From assembly GCF_025352015.1 (NCBI RefSeq), contig NZ_JANXUG010000066.1, forward strand, positions 1 to 64,000: 64,000 bases of DNA, written 5' to 3'. The position numbers were made by a program, and so were the translations under genes. The notes beneath the pieces are model-generated. The model was not told where the DNA came from. It saw only the letters and a list, made by a program, of their open reading frames with translations, and did no database searches. Source of the stretch: Flavobacterium sp. GTDB taxonomy: Bacteria > Bacteroidota > Bacteroidia > Flavobacteriales > Flavobacteriaceae. Shown in pieces: positions 17,632 to 26,034 of the stretch. Within the stretch, counting starts at the first letter, position 1. Every line of letters begins with the position of its first letter.

Positions 17632-19521
17632 ATGGGAAAAATAATTGGAATTGATTTAGGTACAACAAACTCGTGCGTTTCTGTAATGGAAGGCGGAGAA
17701 CCAGTTGTTATTGCTAATTCAGAAGGAAAACGAACAACACCTTCTGTAATTGCGTTTGTAGAGGGTGGCGAAATTAAAGTAGGGGATCCTGCCAAAAGAC
17801 AGGCAGTAACAAACCCAACTAAAACAATTGCTTCTATTAAACGTTTTATGGGTAACAAATATTCTGAAAGTGCTAAAGAAGCATCTACTGTTGCTTACAA
17901 AGTAGTTAAAGGAGATAATGATACACCACGTGTGGATATTGACGGAAGATTATACACACCACAAGAATTGTCAGCGATGACACTTCAAAAAATGAAAAAA
18001 ACTGCGGAAGATTATTTAGGTCAAACCGTTACCGAAGCGGTTATTACCGTACCAGCATACTTTAACGATGCACAACGCCAAGCAACGAAAGAAGCTGGAG
18101 AAATTGCAGGATTAAAAGTGATGCGTATCATTAATGAGCCAACGGCTGCTGCATTAGCATATGGATTAGATAAAAAAGGAATCGATCAAAAAATAGCAGT
18201 TTATGATTTAGGTGGTGGAACTTTTGATATTTCTGTACTTGAATTGGGCGATGGAGTTTTTGAAGTATTATCCACAAACGGAGACACACATTTAGGCGGT
18301 GATGATTTTGATCAAGTTATCATTGATTGGATGGCTAACGAATTCAATACAGAAGAAGGTATTGATTTGCGAAAAGACCCAATGGCTTTACAACGTTTAA
18401 AAGAAGCTGCTGAAAAAGCAAAAATAGAATTATCTTCTTCCACTCAAACAGAAATTAACTTACCTTATGTTACTGCAACAGCCTCTGGACCTAAACACTT
18501 GGTTAAAACATTGACTCGTGCAAAATTTGAAAAATTAGCAGAAACATTGGTAAAACGTTCGATGGATCCCGTTGTAAAAGCATTAAAGGATGCAGGTTTA
18601 TCTACTTCGGATATTGACGAAATTATTTTAGTAGGCGGTTCCACTCGTATTCCTATAATTCAAGAACAAGTAGAAAAGTTCTTTGGAAAAAAACCATCAA
18701 AAGGAGTGAATCCTGATGAAGTAGTAGCTGTAGGAGCTGCCATTCAAGGTGGTGTATTATCGGGAGATGTAAAAGATGTATTGCTACTTGATGTTACACC
18801 TTTATCTTTAGGAATAGAAACAATGGGTAATGTTATGACCAAATTAATTGAGTCAAATACAACAATACCAACCAAAAAATCTCAAGTATTTTCAACTGCT
18901 GCTGATAACCAGCCGAGTGTTGAAATACATGTTATTCAAGGCGAAAGAACGATGGCGGCAGATAATAAGACGATTGGACGTTTTCATTTAGACGGTATTC
19001 CTCCTGCACCGCGAGGTGTTCCTCAAATTGAAGTAACTTTTGATATTGATGCCAATGGAATCATTAAAGTTTCAGCTACCGATAAAGGAACTGGAAAATC
19101 ACATGATATTCGGATAGAAGCTTCCTCGGGCTTAACACCTGAAGAAATTGAAAGAATGAAAAAAGATGCCGAAATGAATGCAGAATCTGATAAGCTGGCA
19201 AAAGAAAAAGTTGATAAATTGAATGAAGCTGACAGCATGATCTTTCAAACAGAAAGTCAACTGAAAGAAATTGGAGAAAAATTAACTGATGATCATAAAG
19301 TAGCTATCGAACTAGCATTGACCGAATTGAGAATGGCACATCAAAATCAAGATTTGGAAGCTATTCAAAAAGGTCTTGACAATGTAAATGCAGCTTGGAA
19401 AACAGCTACAGAAGCAATGTATGCTAAAGGCGAAACTGCTGGTCAAGCACAAGATGCACAGCCACAAGCTGATGCGCAAGGCGATAACACACAGGATGTT
19501 GAATTCGAGGAAGTTAAATAA
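17632..19521 (+). CDS. dnaK: Chaperone DnaK (Hsp70)
   Basis: A 629-residue Hsp70. It shows the N-terminal phosphate motif [14 protein letters not shown], the [15 protein letters not shown] and [14 protein letters not shown] motifs, GGSTRIP, the [11 protein letters not shown] linker, a substrate-binding domain and a C-terminal helical lid ending in an acidic EFEEVK-like tail (DVEFEEVK), the usual partner-binding end. The track begins at a TTG at 17551; the ATG at 17632 ([10 protein letters not shown]) is the family start. No dnaJ or grpE follows, so the gene is monocistronic here. A bidirectional hairpin ends it, and a sigma-54-like motif lies upstream. Confidence 0.97.
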   Translation: MGKIIGIDLGTTNSCVSVMEGGEPVVIANSEGKRTTPSVIAFVEGGEIKVGDPAKRQAVTNPTKTIASIKRFMGNKYSESAKEASTVAYKVVKGDNDTPRVDIDGRLYTPQELSAMTLQKMKKTAEDYLGQTVTEAVITVPAYFNDAQRQATKEAGEIAGLKVMRIINEPTAAALAYGLDKKGIDQKIAVYDLGGGTFDISVLELGDGVFEVLSTNGDTHLGGDDFDQVIIDWMANEFNTEEGIDLRKDPMALQRLKEAAEKAKIELSSSTQTEINLPYVTATASGPKHLVKTLTRAKFEKLAETLVKRSMDPVVKALKDAGLSTSDIDEIILVGGSTRIPIIQEQVEKFFGKKPSKGVNPDEVVAVGAAIQGGVLSGDVKDVLLLDVTPLSLGIETMGNVMTKLIESNTTIPTKKSQVFSTAADNQPSVEIHVIQGERTMAADNKTIGRFHLDGIPPAPRGVPQIEVTFDIDANGIIKVSATDKGTGKSHDIRIEASSGLTPEEIERMKKDAEMNAESDKLAKEKVDKLNEADSMIFQTESQLKEIGEKLTDDHKVAIELALTELRMAHQNQDLEAIQKGLDNVNAAWKTATEAMYAKGETAGQAQDAQPQADAQGDNTQDVEFEEVK

Positions 19522-19556
19522 CTTTTAAGATAAAATAGATTAAATTTTGATATATC

Positions 19557-19588
19557 AAACCGAATAAGCAATTATTCGGTTTTTTTTT
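19557..19588 (+). terminator. Terminator after dnaK, overlapping the convergent blh stop
   Basis: An 11-bp stem AAACCGAATAA / TTATTCGGTTT with GCAA loop, followed by a run of T to 19588. The blh stop codon (minus strand, 19572-19574) falls inside the stem, so the two convergent genes share this structure. Confidence 0.85.
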
Positions 19589-20468
19589 GTTTCGTATTGA
19601 ACATTCTTTCAATAACAAACACATGAGGAAATGTTATTGCGGCTAAAAACGAGAAAAATATTGAATCAAATATTTTATATCCTTTTAGTAAAAAATACAA
19701 TACAAAAATCCCAATTATGGAAATTAACCAATAAGCAAAAGCCGATTTAATGTAGCATTTAAAATTAGGAAATGTAACTGTTCCATATAAGAATTTGATT
19801 TGATTAACTAAAGATGGTATACTGTGCCAAAAAATAAAATAAATTGTAAATGCCCATATTAAACTACCAACTTTAAAAATAATCGCAAATACTAATAGAT
19901 ACAATAATTCAATAACAAGATTTTTTTGAAATTCTTTTGAGAAATAACAACTATATAAACATAAAGCAATCAGGAGTAAGCCATCAACAATCAGTAATAA
20001 CGTAAAATTAACAAAAGCTAAATTGATATGAGTAATTTCATAAAGTATAGCAATTACTTCTTTTGTGTGGAATTGAAATAATAATAATAATATAAATAAA
20101 CCATAAATTGTATAAAATGAAGTAATCATTATTTTATTAAAGTAAATAATTTTATTCTCCCAATGTTGTTCTCCAAAGTGATAGCTGCTAACAACTATAA
20201 ATAATACCATCGCCAGCGAAGGAATTAAAATAAATAATACAGCAGCTACTAAAACGATTATTAAATATTTGAATAATATTTTCCAGTATGATTTAGACTC
20301 TTCACTATAAATCTTTTTGATTAAAAGTAAATCATTTGCTCCATGACATATACCGAAAGACAATATTAATATAAACCCTACAATAATTTGAATTTCATTT
20401 TTTATGAATGATATTAACCATAATCCCAGAAAGCTAAGTAGTATTGATAATTTAGCAATTTTAGTCAT
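19572..20468 (-). CDS. blh: Brp/Blh family beta-carotene 15,15'-dioxygenase
   Basis: A 298-residue integral membrane protein with about eight hydrophobic segments. Conserved family motifs carrying iron-ligand His residues are seen: ICHGANDLLL near residue 42, SSYHFGEQHW near 95, IFWHSIPSL near 217 and TFPHVFVIERM near the C-terminus. Blh cleaves beta-carotene with O2 into two retinals. It is divergent from the rhodopsin gene with a 109-base spacer, the typical arrangement in photoheterotrophic marine and freshwater flavobacteria, so it supplies the chromophore. The carotenoid genes that would make the substrate are not in this window. Confidence 0.92.
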   Translation of the reverse strand: MTKIAKLSILLSFLGLWLISFIKNEIQIIVGFILILSFGICHGANDLLLIKKIYSEESKSYWKILFKYLIIVLVAAVLFILIPSLAMVLFIVVSSYHFGEQHWENKIIYFNKIMITSFYTIYGLFILLLLFQFHTKEVIAILYEITHINLAFVNFTLLLIVDGLLLIALCLYSCYFSKEFQKNLVIELLYLLVFAIIFKVGSLIWAFTIYFIFWHSIPSLVNQIKFLYGTVTFPNFKCYIKSAFAYWLISIIGIFVLYFLLKGYKIFDSIFFSFLAAITFPHVFVIERMFNTKQKKTE

Positions 20469-20539
20469 AAATATTTTTTTTTGTTTAAAAATAAGTAAAA
20501 AAAAATAAACAAAATCTTTTTTTATTGTTTAACTTTTTA

Positions 20540-20547
20540 TAAATTTG
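20540..20547 (+). promoter_or_regulatory. Candidate -7 element for the rhodopsin gene
   Basis: TAAATTTG fits the Bacteroidota -7 consensus TAnnTTTG and is 30 bases before the ATG. The only close upstream TTG (20525-20527) is 12 bases away, shorter than the usual 19-21, so the -33 element is not convincing. Confidence 0.35.
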
Positions 20548-20577
20548 ATTAAACAAATTAATCTAAATTATTAAATT

Positions 20578-21303
20578 ATGTTAAACACTATTTTATCTTC
20601 ATTTTTAATTGCAAAAATGCTCCCTACAGATTATGTAGGTTTTACTTTCTTTGTTGGCTGTATGGCTATGATGGCTGCTTCAGCCTTTTTCTTTTTATCA
20701 TTAAACCAGTTTGATAAAAAGTGGCGTACTTCTGTATTAGTTTCAGGTTTAATAACCTTTATTGCAGCGGTACACTATTTCTACATGAGAGATTACTGGA
20801 CTTCATTCCAAGAGTCTCCAACATTTTTCAGGTATGTGGACTGGATTTTAACAGTGCCGTTAATGTGTTTAGAATTTTATTTAATTCTAAAAGTTGCTGG
20901 TGCTAAACAAGGTTTACTTTGGAAAATGATTTTCTATTCTGTTATTATGTTAGTAACTGGTTATTTGGGTGAAGCTGTTTACCCACAAAGCGCCCAAACT
21001 TGGGGCTTTATTTCAGGTGTTGCTTACTTTGCCATTGCTTATGAAATTTGGTTAGGAAGTGCATCAAAATTAGCAAAAGATGCTGGAGGAAATGTTTTAG
21101 CTGCACACAAAATTTTGTGTTGGTTTGTATTAGTAGGTTGGGCAATTTATCCTTTAGGATACATGTTAGGCACCGATGGTTGGTACACAAGTATATTAGG
21201 TAAAGGAAATGTTGATGTTGCTTATAACATTGCTGATGCAATCAACAAAATTGGTTTTGGTTTGGTTATTTACACATTAGCTGTTAAATCTCAAAAAGAC
21301 TAA
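20578..21303 (+). CDS. Proteorhodopsin, light-driven proton pump, green-tuned
   Basis: A 241-residue, seven-helix microbial rhodopsin. In helix C the segment RYVDWILTVPLMCLEF gives the proton-pump DTE triad: Asp88 (counter-ion and acceptor), Thr92 and Glu99 (donor), equivalent to D97/T101/E108 of the reference green proteorhodopsin. His66 in AAVHYFYMR matches the conserved His75. The retinal-binding Schiff-base lysine is Lys224 in DAINKIGFGL. The spectral tuning site equivalent to residue 105 is Met96, which goes with green absorption, whereas blue forms have Gln. The NDQ triad of sodium-pumping rhodopsins is absent. The divergent blh gene supplies retinal, and a hairpin terminator follows, so the gene is a single-gene unit. 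Confidence 0.96.
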   Translation: MLNTILSSFLIAKMLPTDYVGFTFFVGCMAMMAASAFFFLSLNQFDKKWRTSVLVSGLITFIAAVHYFYMRDYWTSFQESPTFFRYVDWILTVPLMCLEFYLILKVAGAKQGLLWKMIFYSVIMLVTGYLGEAVYPQSAQTWGFISGVAYFAIAYEIWLGSASKLAKDAGGNVLAAHKILCWFVLVGWAIYPLGYMLGTDGWYTSILGKGNVDVAYNIADAINKIGFGLVIYTLAVKSQKD

Positions 21304-21323
21304 TTAGTTTATTTTTATTAGAG

Positions 21324-21355
21324 ACCGTCATGTTTAATTATATGACGGTTTTTTT
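21324..21355 (+). terminator. Terminator after the rhodopsin gene
   Basis: An 8-bp stem ACCGTCAT / ATGACGGT with a short AT-rich loop, followed by seven T. It lies 20 bases past the rhodopsin stop. Confidence 0.88.
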
Positions 21356-21421
21356 ATTTTACTTAACGGCAGCCAATAATTTTGTATATTACACACTTAT
21401 TAAAAAACTAATATAGCTGCT

Positions 21422-22000
21422 ATGAAAAAAATATTTTTATTTGTTTGTTTAAGCATAATTTCAGGCAACGCTTTCAGTCAAAAAAGCAAAGCTTTAGCAA
21501 AAAAAACTACATCAATTACTGCCTTTCCTAAAGTTGATAATTTGCAAGTTGAAGTTAAAAACGGAAATTTTCAAATATCTATAAGTGAAAAAGGAAAAAA
21601 TACTACTGCTTTTATAGTGAAAGTAGCTGATGCAACATTCGCACCCAAAGATTGCAAATTGAGATCATTTATGGCAGATGGTATAAAATTATATTTACTA
21701 ACGTGGACAGAAAACAATATGGTGAAATCTGGTCAAAAAACCGAAGATAAAACTTTAGTTTACAACACCATTTATGAATTAAGTTCTAAAAAGCAAGTAT
21801 ATTCCAACTGCCAAGTAACCAATCATATTTCCGAAAGAGTTTCACTGGGCGGGACAGCAGCCTCTGAAACGCAAGAAAAAATTAGAAGAGAAGGATTCGA
21901 ATTTGTATTAAATGCTGATGGATCCATAACACATAAAAGCAAAAACCAACAAACCATTTTTGTTTATGACAAAGACAAAATGGAGTTTAAAAAGAATTAA
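21422..22000 (+). CDS. Secreted protein of unknown function
   Basis: A 192-residue protein with a clear Sec signal peptide (MKKIFLFVCLSIISGNAFSQ, cleavage probably after AFS). The mature part is lysine-rich, predicted mostly beta, with two cysteines (CKLRSF and SNCQV) that could form a disulfide. No family motif, lipobox or T9SS tail was recognised. It stands alone between the rhodopsin terminator and a convergent lipoprotein gene. Confidence 0.65.
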   Translation: MKKIFLFVCLSIISGNAFSQKSKALAKKTTSITAFPKVDNLQVEVKNGNFQISISEKGKNTTAFIVKVADATFAPKDCKLRSFMADGIKLYLLTWTENNMVKSGQKTEDKTLVYNTIYELSSKKQVYSNCQVTNHISERVSLGGTAASETQEKIRREGFEFVLNADGSITHKSKNQQTIFVYDKDKMEFKKN

Positions 22001-22031
22001 AAAAAATCTTTACTATGAAAATTATTTTTAT

Positions 22032-23087
22032 TTATTCCGAAACTTTTATTTCGAACATTTTATCCCAATTTTTACCCGTAACAAAAATGGTATTTGTCTT
22101 TTTGTTGTAAGCAATTCCGTTTAAAACATCTGCTTTGGGATTTTTTATGTTTGCTTTTAAAGCCGTCAAGTCCAGCACGGCTTCTACAGCACCAGACTGC
22201 GGATTTATAATCGCTATCGCATCTTTTTGCCAAATGTTTCCATATATTTTTCCGTTAATCCATTCCAATTCGTTAACGCTTTTAATCTTACTATCATTGG
22301 TATACACATTTATAAAATCAACCATTTTTTGCGTTTCAGGATTCATAGTCCAAATTTTTTCTGTTCCGTCTGATTGGTAGATATTTTTACCGTCGTTGGT
22401 CATTCCCCAACCTTCAATTTTTTTATCGAAAGGAAAAGTCTTAAGCTTTTTTAAAGTATTGGCATCATAAATAAAACCCGTGGCACTAGTCCAAGTCAAT
22501 TGATAAATTTTGTTGTTAATGACTGTTATTCCCTCCCCAAAATATTTTGGATCCAAGGCTACTTTCTTAAATACTTTCCCCGTTTTATAGTCAATTTTAG
22601 CAAAATAACCTTTGTAACCCGCTGGAGTTCCTGTGCTTTCCATCAAAGTATCTCTAAAAAATTCAAAACCTTCTGTAAAAGCATTTATGTCATGCGGATA
22701 GGTATTGAGGATAGTGTATTTTAATAATTTTGGAACGATACCCGAAGCCACCTCAACTCTAGTTTTAGTAGAAATAGTATCACCATCAAAATAAACCACA
22801 GCTTTCAGGTTTTGATAACCTAATTTCTTGCCACTCAAATCCAAAGTAAATTTACCATTGCCTTTTACAGAGGAAATTCTTTTATAATTTACAAAATAAG
22901 CAACACTATCAATGGTTTTATTTTTGGTATTCAAAAGATTCAAAACTACTTTATCAGTAGCTTGGTACATGGGTTTTAAAGCGTTTTCATCAAAACTAAA
23001 AAAAGATTCTTTTTCTTTTTGACTTTTGCTACAACCAGCAAGATTTAGGGCTAATAAAATGGTAATTAATGGATTATAAACTTTCAT
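22032..23087 (-). CDS. Glutaminyl-peptide cyclotransferase, lipoprotein
   Basis: A 351-residue protein with a lipoprotein signal (lipobox LAGCSKS, Cys at about residue 19). Residues 110-351 carry the glutamine cyclotransferase beta-propeller pattern: YPHDINAFTEGFEF, ESTG, YFGEGITV, QLTWTS, EGWGMTNDG, QSDGTEKI, VNELEWINGKIYGNIW. Plant-type glutamine cyclotransferases convert N-terminal Gln to pyroglutamate. T9SS substrates in Bacteroidota often start with Gln after signal cleavage, so a periplasmic or surface pyroglutamate-forming role is plausible. The N-terminal 100 residues look like an added Ig-like beta domain. The gene is divergent from the SRP RNA. Confidence 0.85.
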   Translation of the reverse strand: MKVYNPLITILLALNLAGCSKSQKEKESFFSFDENALKPMYQATDKVVLNLLNTKNKTIDSVAYFVNYKRISSVKGNGKFTLDLSGKKLGYQNLKAVVYFDGDTISTKTRVEVASGIVPKLLKYTILNTYPHDINAFTEGFEFFRDTLMESTGTPAGYKGYFAKIDYKTGKVFKKVALDPKYFGEGITVINNKIYQLTWTSATGFIYDANTLKKLKTFPFDKKIEGWGMTNDGKNIYQSDGTEKIWTMNPETQKMVDFINVYTNDSKIKSVNELEWINGKIYGNIWQKDAIAIINPQSGAVEAVLDLTALKANIKNPKADVLNGIAYNKKTNTIFVTGKNWDKMFEIKVSE

Positions 23088-23139
23088 TTTTTGTAATTAA
23101 TTTTTCATTGACAAATATATTTATATTGCTCTTAAATTC

Positions 23140-23169
23140 TTGCAAAAAAATAAAAAGATTGTATATTTG
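23140..23169 (+). promoter_or_regulatory. Bacteroidota-type promoter of the SRP RNA
   Basis: TTG at 23140-23142 and TATATTTG at 23162-23169 are separated by exactly 19 bases, matching the sigma-A promoter consensus of this phylum (TTG, N19-21, TAnnTTTG). The predicted RNA starts about five bases downstream. Confidence 0.75.
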
Positions 23170-23173
23170 CAGC

Positions 23174-23266
23174 GGCAAGTCCTACACGACCAGCTCCTGC
23201 AAAATCCTCCAGGATGGGAACATAGCAAAGGTATGTGGTTGAGCGGTGCGATGTAGGTCGCTTGCC
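23174..23266 (+). ncRNA. ffs: Signal recognition particle RNA (small bacterial type)
   Basis: A roughly 93-base RNA closed by GGCAAG (23174) and CTTGCC (23266). The two arms pair over most of their length (CCTACA near the 5' end with TGTAGG near the 3' end). The apical part contains CCAGGATGGGAACATAGCAAAGGTA, the conserved Ffh-binding internal loops and GNRA-type tip of SRP RNA. It has an excellent promoter and ends in eight T. The RNA binds Ffh for co-translational targeting. Confidence 0.85.
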
Positions 23267-23274
23267 TTTTTTTT

Positions 23275-23335
23275 ATTCTGAACTTGTTTCAGAATTTTTA
23301 TTTATATTTTAAATTGTCTCCGAACTTGTTTCGGA
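23275..23335. repeat. Two related small hairpins with GAACTTGTTTC core
   Basis: ATTCTGAACTTGTTTCAGAAT (23275-23295) and TCCGAACTTGTTTCGGA (23319-23335) are two perfect hairpins sharing the core GAACTTGTTTC, each followed by T-rich sequence. I recall such short hairpins as frequent dispersed elements in flavobacterial intergenic regions. Here they back up the SRP RNA terminator. Confidence 0.6.
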
Positions 23336-23363
23336 TTCTTTTTTTTAAACCAATTTCTTCTCC

Positions 23364-24362
23364 ATGAAATTACATTGGCAAATAGTACGATTTCAACTCA
23401 AGGAAACTTTTGCGATTGCTTATGGAAATTATACATTTAGAGAAGCACTAATCATAACTTTAGAAAAAAATGCTGCAAGCGGATATGGCGAATGTACATC
23501 AATAGATTATTATCACATCAATCTCGCCGATTTTAATCATATTTTAGAACAAATAAAATTTCAAATTGAAGCCTCAAATATTGTTCACCCTACCGATTTT
23601 TATAAGTTACTTCAACAATTAAAGCTGCCTAGCTTTCTTCGCTCTGCTCTAGATTGTGCTTATTGGGATTTGTTTGGAAAGCTCGAAAAAAAAAGTTTTT
23701 TGGAAATGAATAACATTGATTTTAAAAGCCTTCCTGATTCTTCAATAACTATTAGTATTGACACTGTTGAAAACCAAATTAAGAAAATAGAGCAATCTTC
23801 TTGGTCGAAATTTAAAGTAAAATGCAACCATTTTGATGAAAATGATATTGCCAAACTATTGCAGTTAGATAAAAGTTTGGCACTCGATTCAAACGGAAGT
23901 TTTACGCCAGAAAACTGTCTTTGGCTGGAAGATTATGAAGCAATTTCGAAATTTAATTATTTGGAACAGCCTATGAAAACAGGAATTGAAAATTATGCTA
24001 TACTTAATTCCAGTAAATTTGCCAATTGGATGGCTGATGAAGATTGTCAGGACATTTCAGTTTTAAATGATTTGCAACAACATTACAAAAGTATCAATAT
24101 CAAATTGGTTAAATGTGGTGGATTGACTCCAGCTTTGCAAATGATTACTGTTGCAAAAGAACTTGGATTTAAAATTATGATTGGCTGTATGACAGAATCT
24201 ACTATCGGCATTTCCGCCGGAGCGGTTTTAGCTCCATTTTGTGATTATGCTGATCTGGATGGTGCGAATTTGATCGCCAACGCTATTGCTCAAGGAAGCG
24301 AAATCAATAATGGTAAAATTTATTTGAGTGAAAATTACGGCCTGGGTATCAAAATAAACTAA
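23364..24362 (+). CDS. Dipeptide epimerase, enolase superfamily (muconate-lactonizing subgroup)
   Basis: A 332-residue enolase-superfamily barrel protein. The KxK catalytic pair is in KFKVKC, the metal ligands are in LALDSNGS, YLEQPM and ADEDC, and the second base lysine in NIKLVKCGG. The loop IGCMTESTIGISAGA is typical of L-Ala-D/L-Glu-type dipeptide epimerases (YcjG/YkfB), which act in murein peptide recycling. o-Succinylbenzoate synthase (MenC) is the main alternative, but the GCMTES loop favours the epimerase. No murein recycling gene is adjacent. Confidence 0.8.
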   Translation: MKLHWQIVRFQLKETFAIAYGNYTFREALIITLEKNAASGYGECTSIDYYHINLADFNHILEQIKFQIEASNIVHPTDFYKLLQQLKLPSFLRSALDCAYWDLFGKLEKKSFLEMNNIDFKSLPDSSITISIDTVENQIKKIEQSSWSKFKVKCNHFDENDIAKLLQLDKSLALDSNGSFTPENCLWLEDYEAISKFNYLEQPMKTGIENYAILNSSKFANWMADEDCQDISVLNDLQQHYKSINIKLVKCGGLTPALQMITVAKELGFKIMIGCMTESTIGISAGAVLAPFCDYADLDGANLIANAIAQGSEINNGKIYLSENYGLGIKIN

Positions 24363-24456
24363 TTATATTTAACAAAAAAAGACGAATAGATAATGGATAT
24401 TTCAGTTTGCAAAATATAGTCTCTCATCTCTCCGTCTCTCATCTCTTATCTAAAAA

Positions 24457-25260
24457 ATGAGCAAAGTAGTTTTAATCACAGGCGGTTCATCTGGTATTGG
24501 TAAAGCCATTGGGGAGTTTTTATTTCACAAAGGTTATACCGTTTACGGAACAAGTAGAAATCCGGAGAAGATTACCAATTCAGTATTTCCATTGATAGTT
24601 TTGGACGTGTGCAGTAGCGAAAGCATTCAGCAGGCGGTTGCCAATGTAATTTCGAGTTCAGGAAGAATTGACATCGTAATCAATAATGCGGGTGTCGGGA
24701 TTACAGGACCAATAGAAGAAACCGCAACAGCTGAAATGCGTAATAATTTTGAAACTAATTTCTTTGGACCTATTGAAGTGATTAAGGCAGTTTTGCCACA
24801 AATGCGCGAGCAGAAATCTGGTTTAATTATTAATATTACTTCTATTGCGGGTTATATGGGTTTGCCTTACAGAGGTATTTATTCGGCGTCAAAAGGTGCA
24901 CTCGAAATAGTTTCCGAAGCGATAAGCATTGAAGTAAAATCCTTTGGAATTAATATTGTAAATATTGCGCCAGGAGAATTTGCAACTGATATTGCTTCCC
25001 ATCGTTATCATGCGCCAATACTAGAAAATTCAGTTTATAAAACGCCTTATGAGAATACTCTTGGTATAATGAATTCTAATTTGCATCGTGGCGATAATCC
25101 CGAAGATTTGGCATTAGTAATTTATCAAATTATTAATGACAAAAATCCAAAATTGCATTATAAAGTAGGCGGTTTTATGCAAAAAATCTCCATTGTTTTG
25201 AAACGAATTTTGCCAGACCGAATCTACGAAAGTATGTTGATGAACCATTATAAATTGTAA
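24457..25260 (+). CDS. Short-chain dehydrogenase/reductase
   Basis: A 267-residue classical SDR. It has the NAD(P)-binding motif TGGSSGIGKAIG, the structural NNAGVG motif, the active-site Ser in INITSIAGYMG, and the YSASKG catalytic Tyr and Lys. The Arg after TSR (YGTSRNPEK) suggests NADP(H) preference. No substrate can be assigned; the extended C-terminus resembles SDRs acting on lipids or sterol-like alcohols. It is separated by about 95 bases from the epimerase gene and by 38 bases from the transaldolase-like gene. Confidence 0.85.
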   Translation: MSKVVLITGGSSGIGKAIGEFLFHKGYTVYGTSRNPEKITNSVFPLIVLDVCSSESIQQAVANVISSSGRIDIVINNAGVGITGPIEETATAEMRNNFETNFFGPIEVIKAVLPQMREQKSGLIINITSIAGYMGLPYRGIYSASKGALEIVSEAISIEVKSFGINIVNIAPGEFATDIASHRYHAPILENSVYKTPYENTLGIMNSNLHRGDNPEDLALVIYQIINDKNPKLHYKVGGFMQKISIVLKRILPDRIYESMLMNHYKL

Positions 25261-25298
25261 CTTTGCACTTCATTTTCTAAAACATAATTTACTATCAT

Positions 25299-25955
25299 AT
25301 GAAATTTTTTATTGACACAGCCAATTTAAACGAAATTAAAGAAGCACAAAGTCTTGGAGTTCTTGATGGCGTTACAACAAATCCGTCGTTGATGGCTAAA
25401 GAGGGAATTACAGGAAAAAATAATATTCTAAAACATTATGTTGACATTTGCACTATTGTAGATGGTGACGTAAGTGCCGAAGTTATTGCTATCGATTATA
25501 ATGACATGATTAAAGAAGGCGAAGAATTAGCCGATTTGCATGAACAAATTGTTGTAAAATTACCTATGACCAAAGATGGAATTAGAGCTTGTAAATATTT
25601 TTCAGATAAAGGAGTAAAAACCAATGTCACGTTAGTGTTTTCAGCTGGTCAAGCCTTGTTGGCTGCTAAAGCTGGTGCAACTTATGTTTCTCCATTCTTG
25701 GGAAGGTTAGATGATATTTCTACTGATGGTTTGGCTTTAATTCAAGAAATTCGAGATATATACGACAATTATGCTTTTGAAACACAAATATTAGCAGCCT
25801 CAATTCGTCATACAATGCATGTGGTTAACTGCGCTAAAATTGGTGCCGATGTTATGACTGGACCTTTATCTTCAATCATGGGATTGTTAAAACATCCGTT
25901 AACAGACATTGGATTAGCACAATTTTTAGCTGATTATGCTAAAGGGAATCAATAA
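25299..25955 (+). CDS. fsa: Transaldolase (TalC type) / fructose-6-phosphate aldolase family
   Basis: A 218-residue small transaldolase-family protein. The Schiff-base lysine is in [10 protein letters not shown]. At two positions that distinguish the activities it follows transaldolases: Glu in SAEVIA, where E. coli FsaA has Gln59, and Phe in [10 protein letters not shown], where FsaA has Tyr131. It is therefore more likely a transaldolase of the pentose phosphate pathway than a true fructose-6-phosphate aldolase, even though databases often use the latter name. A bidirectional terminator follows. Confidence 0.9.
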   Translation: MKFFIDTANLNEIKEAQSLGVLDGVTTNPSLMAKEGITGKNNILKHYVDICTIVDGDVSAEVIAIDYNDMIKEGEELADLHEQIVVKLPMTKDGIRACKYFSDKGVKTNVTLVFSAGQALLAAKAGATYVSPFLGRLDDISTDGLALIQEIRDIYDNYAFETQILAASIRHTMHVVNCAKIGADVMTGPLSSIMGLLKHPLTDIGLAQFLADYAKGNQ

Positions 25956-25972
25956 TTTGACATATTTAATAT

Positions 25973-26005
25973 AAAAAAAGCGATTTTATTATAATCGCTT
26001 TTTTT
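25973..26005. terminator. Bidirectional terminator
   Basis: AAAAAAAGCGATT / AATCGCTTTTTTT stem with a TTATTAT loop. T-tracts on both strands let it serve the transaldolase gene (plus) and the convergent lipoprotein gene (minus). Confidence 0.88.
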
Positions 26006-26034
26006 ATTGAAATCTTAAAAAATGGTATAGCATA

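Noticed and set aside
20525-20547. TTG / TAAATTTG as a complete promoter of the rhodopsin gene
   Set aside because: The spacing of 12 bases is too short for the Bacteroidota promoter; only the -7 element is listed, with low confidence.
25299-25955. Naming the gene a fructose-6-phosphate aldolase without question
   Set aside because: Glu and Phe at the positions of FsaA Gln59 and Tyr131 favour transaldolase activity, so the family name is kept with that caution.
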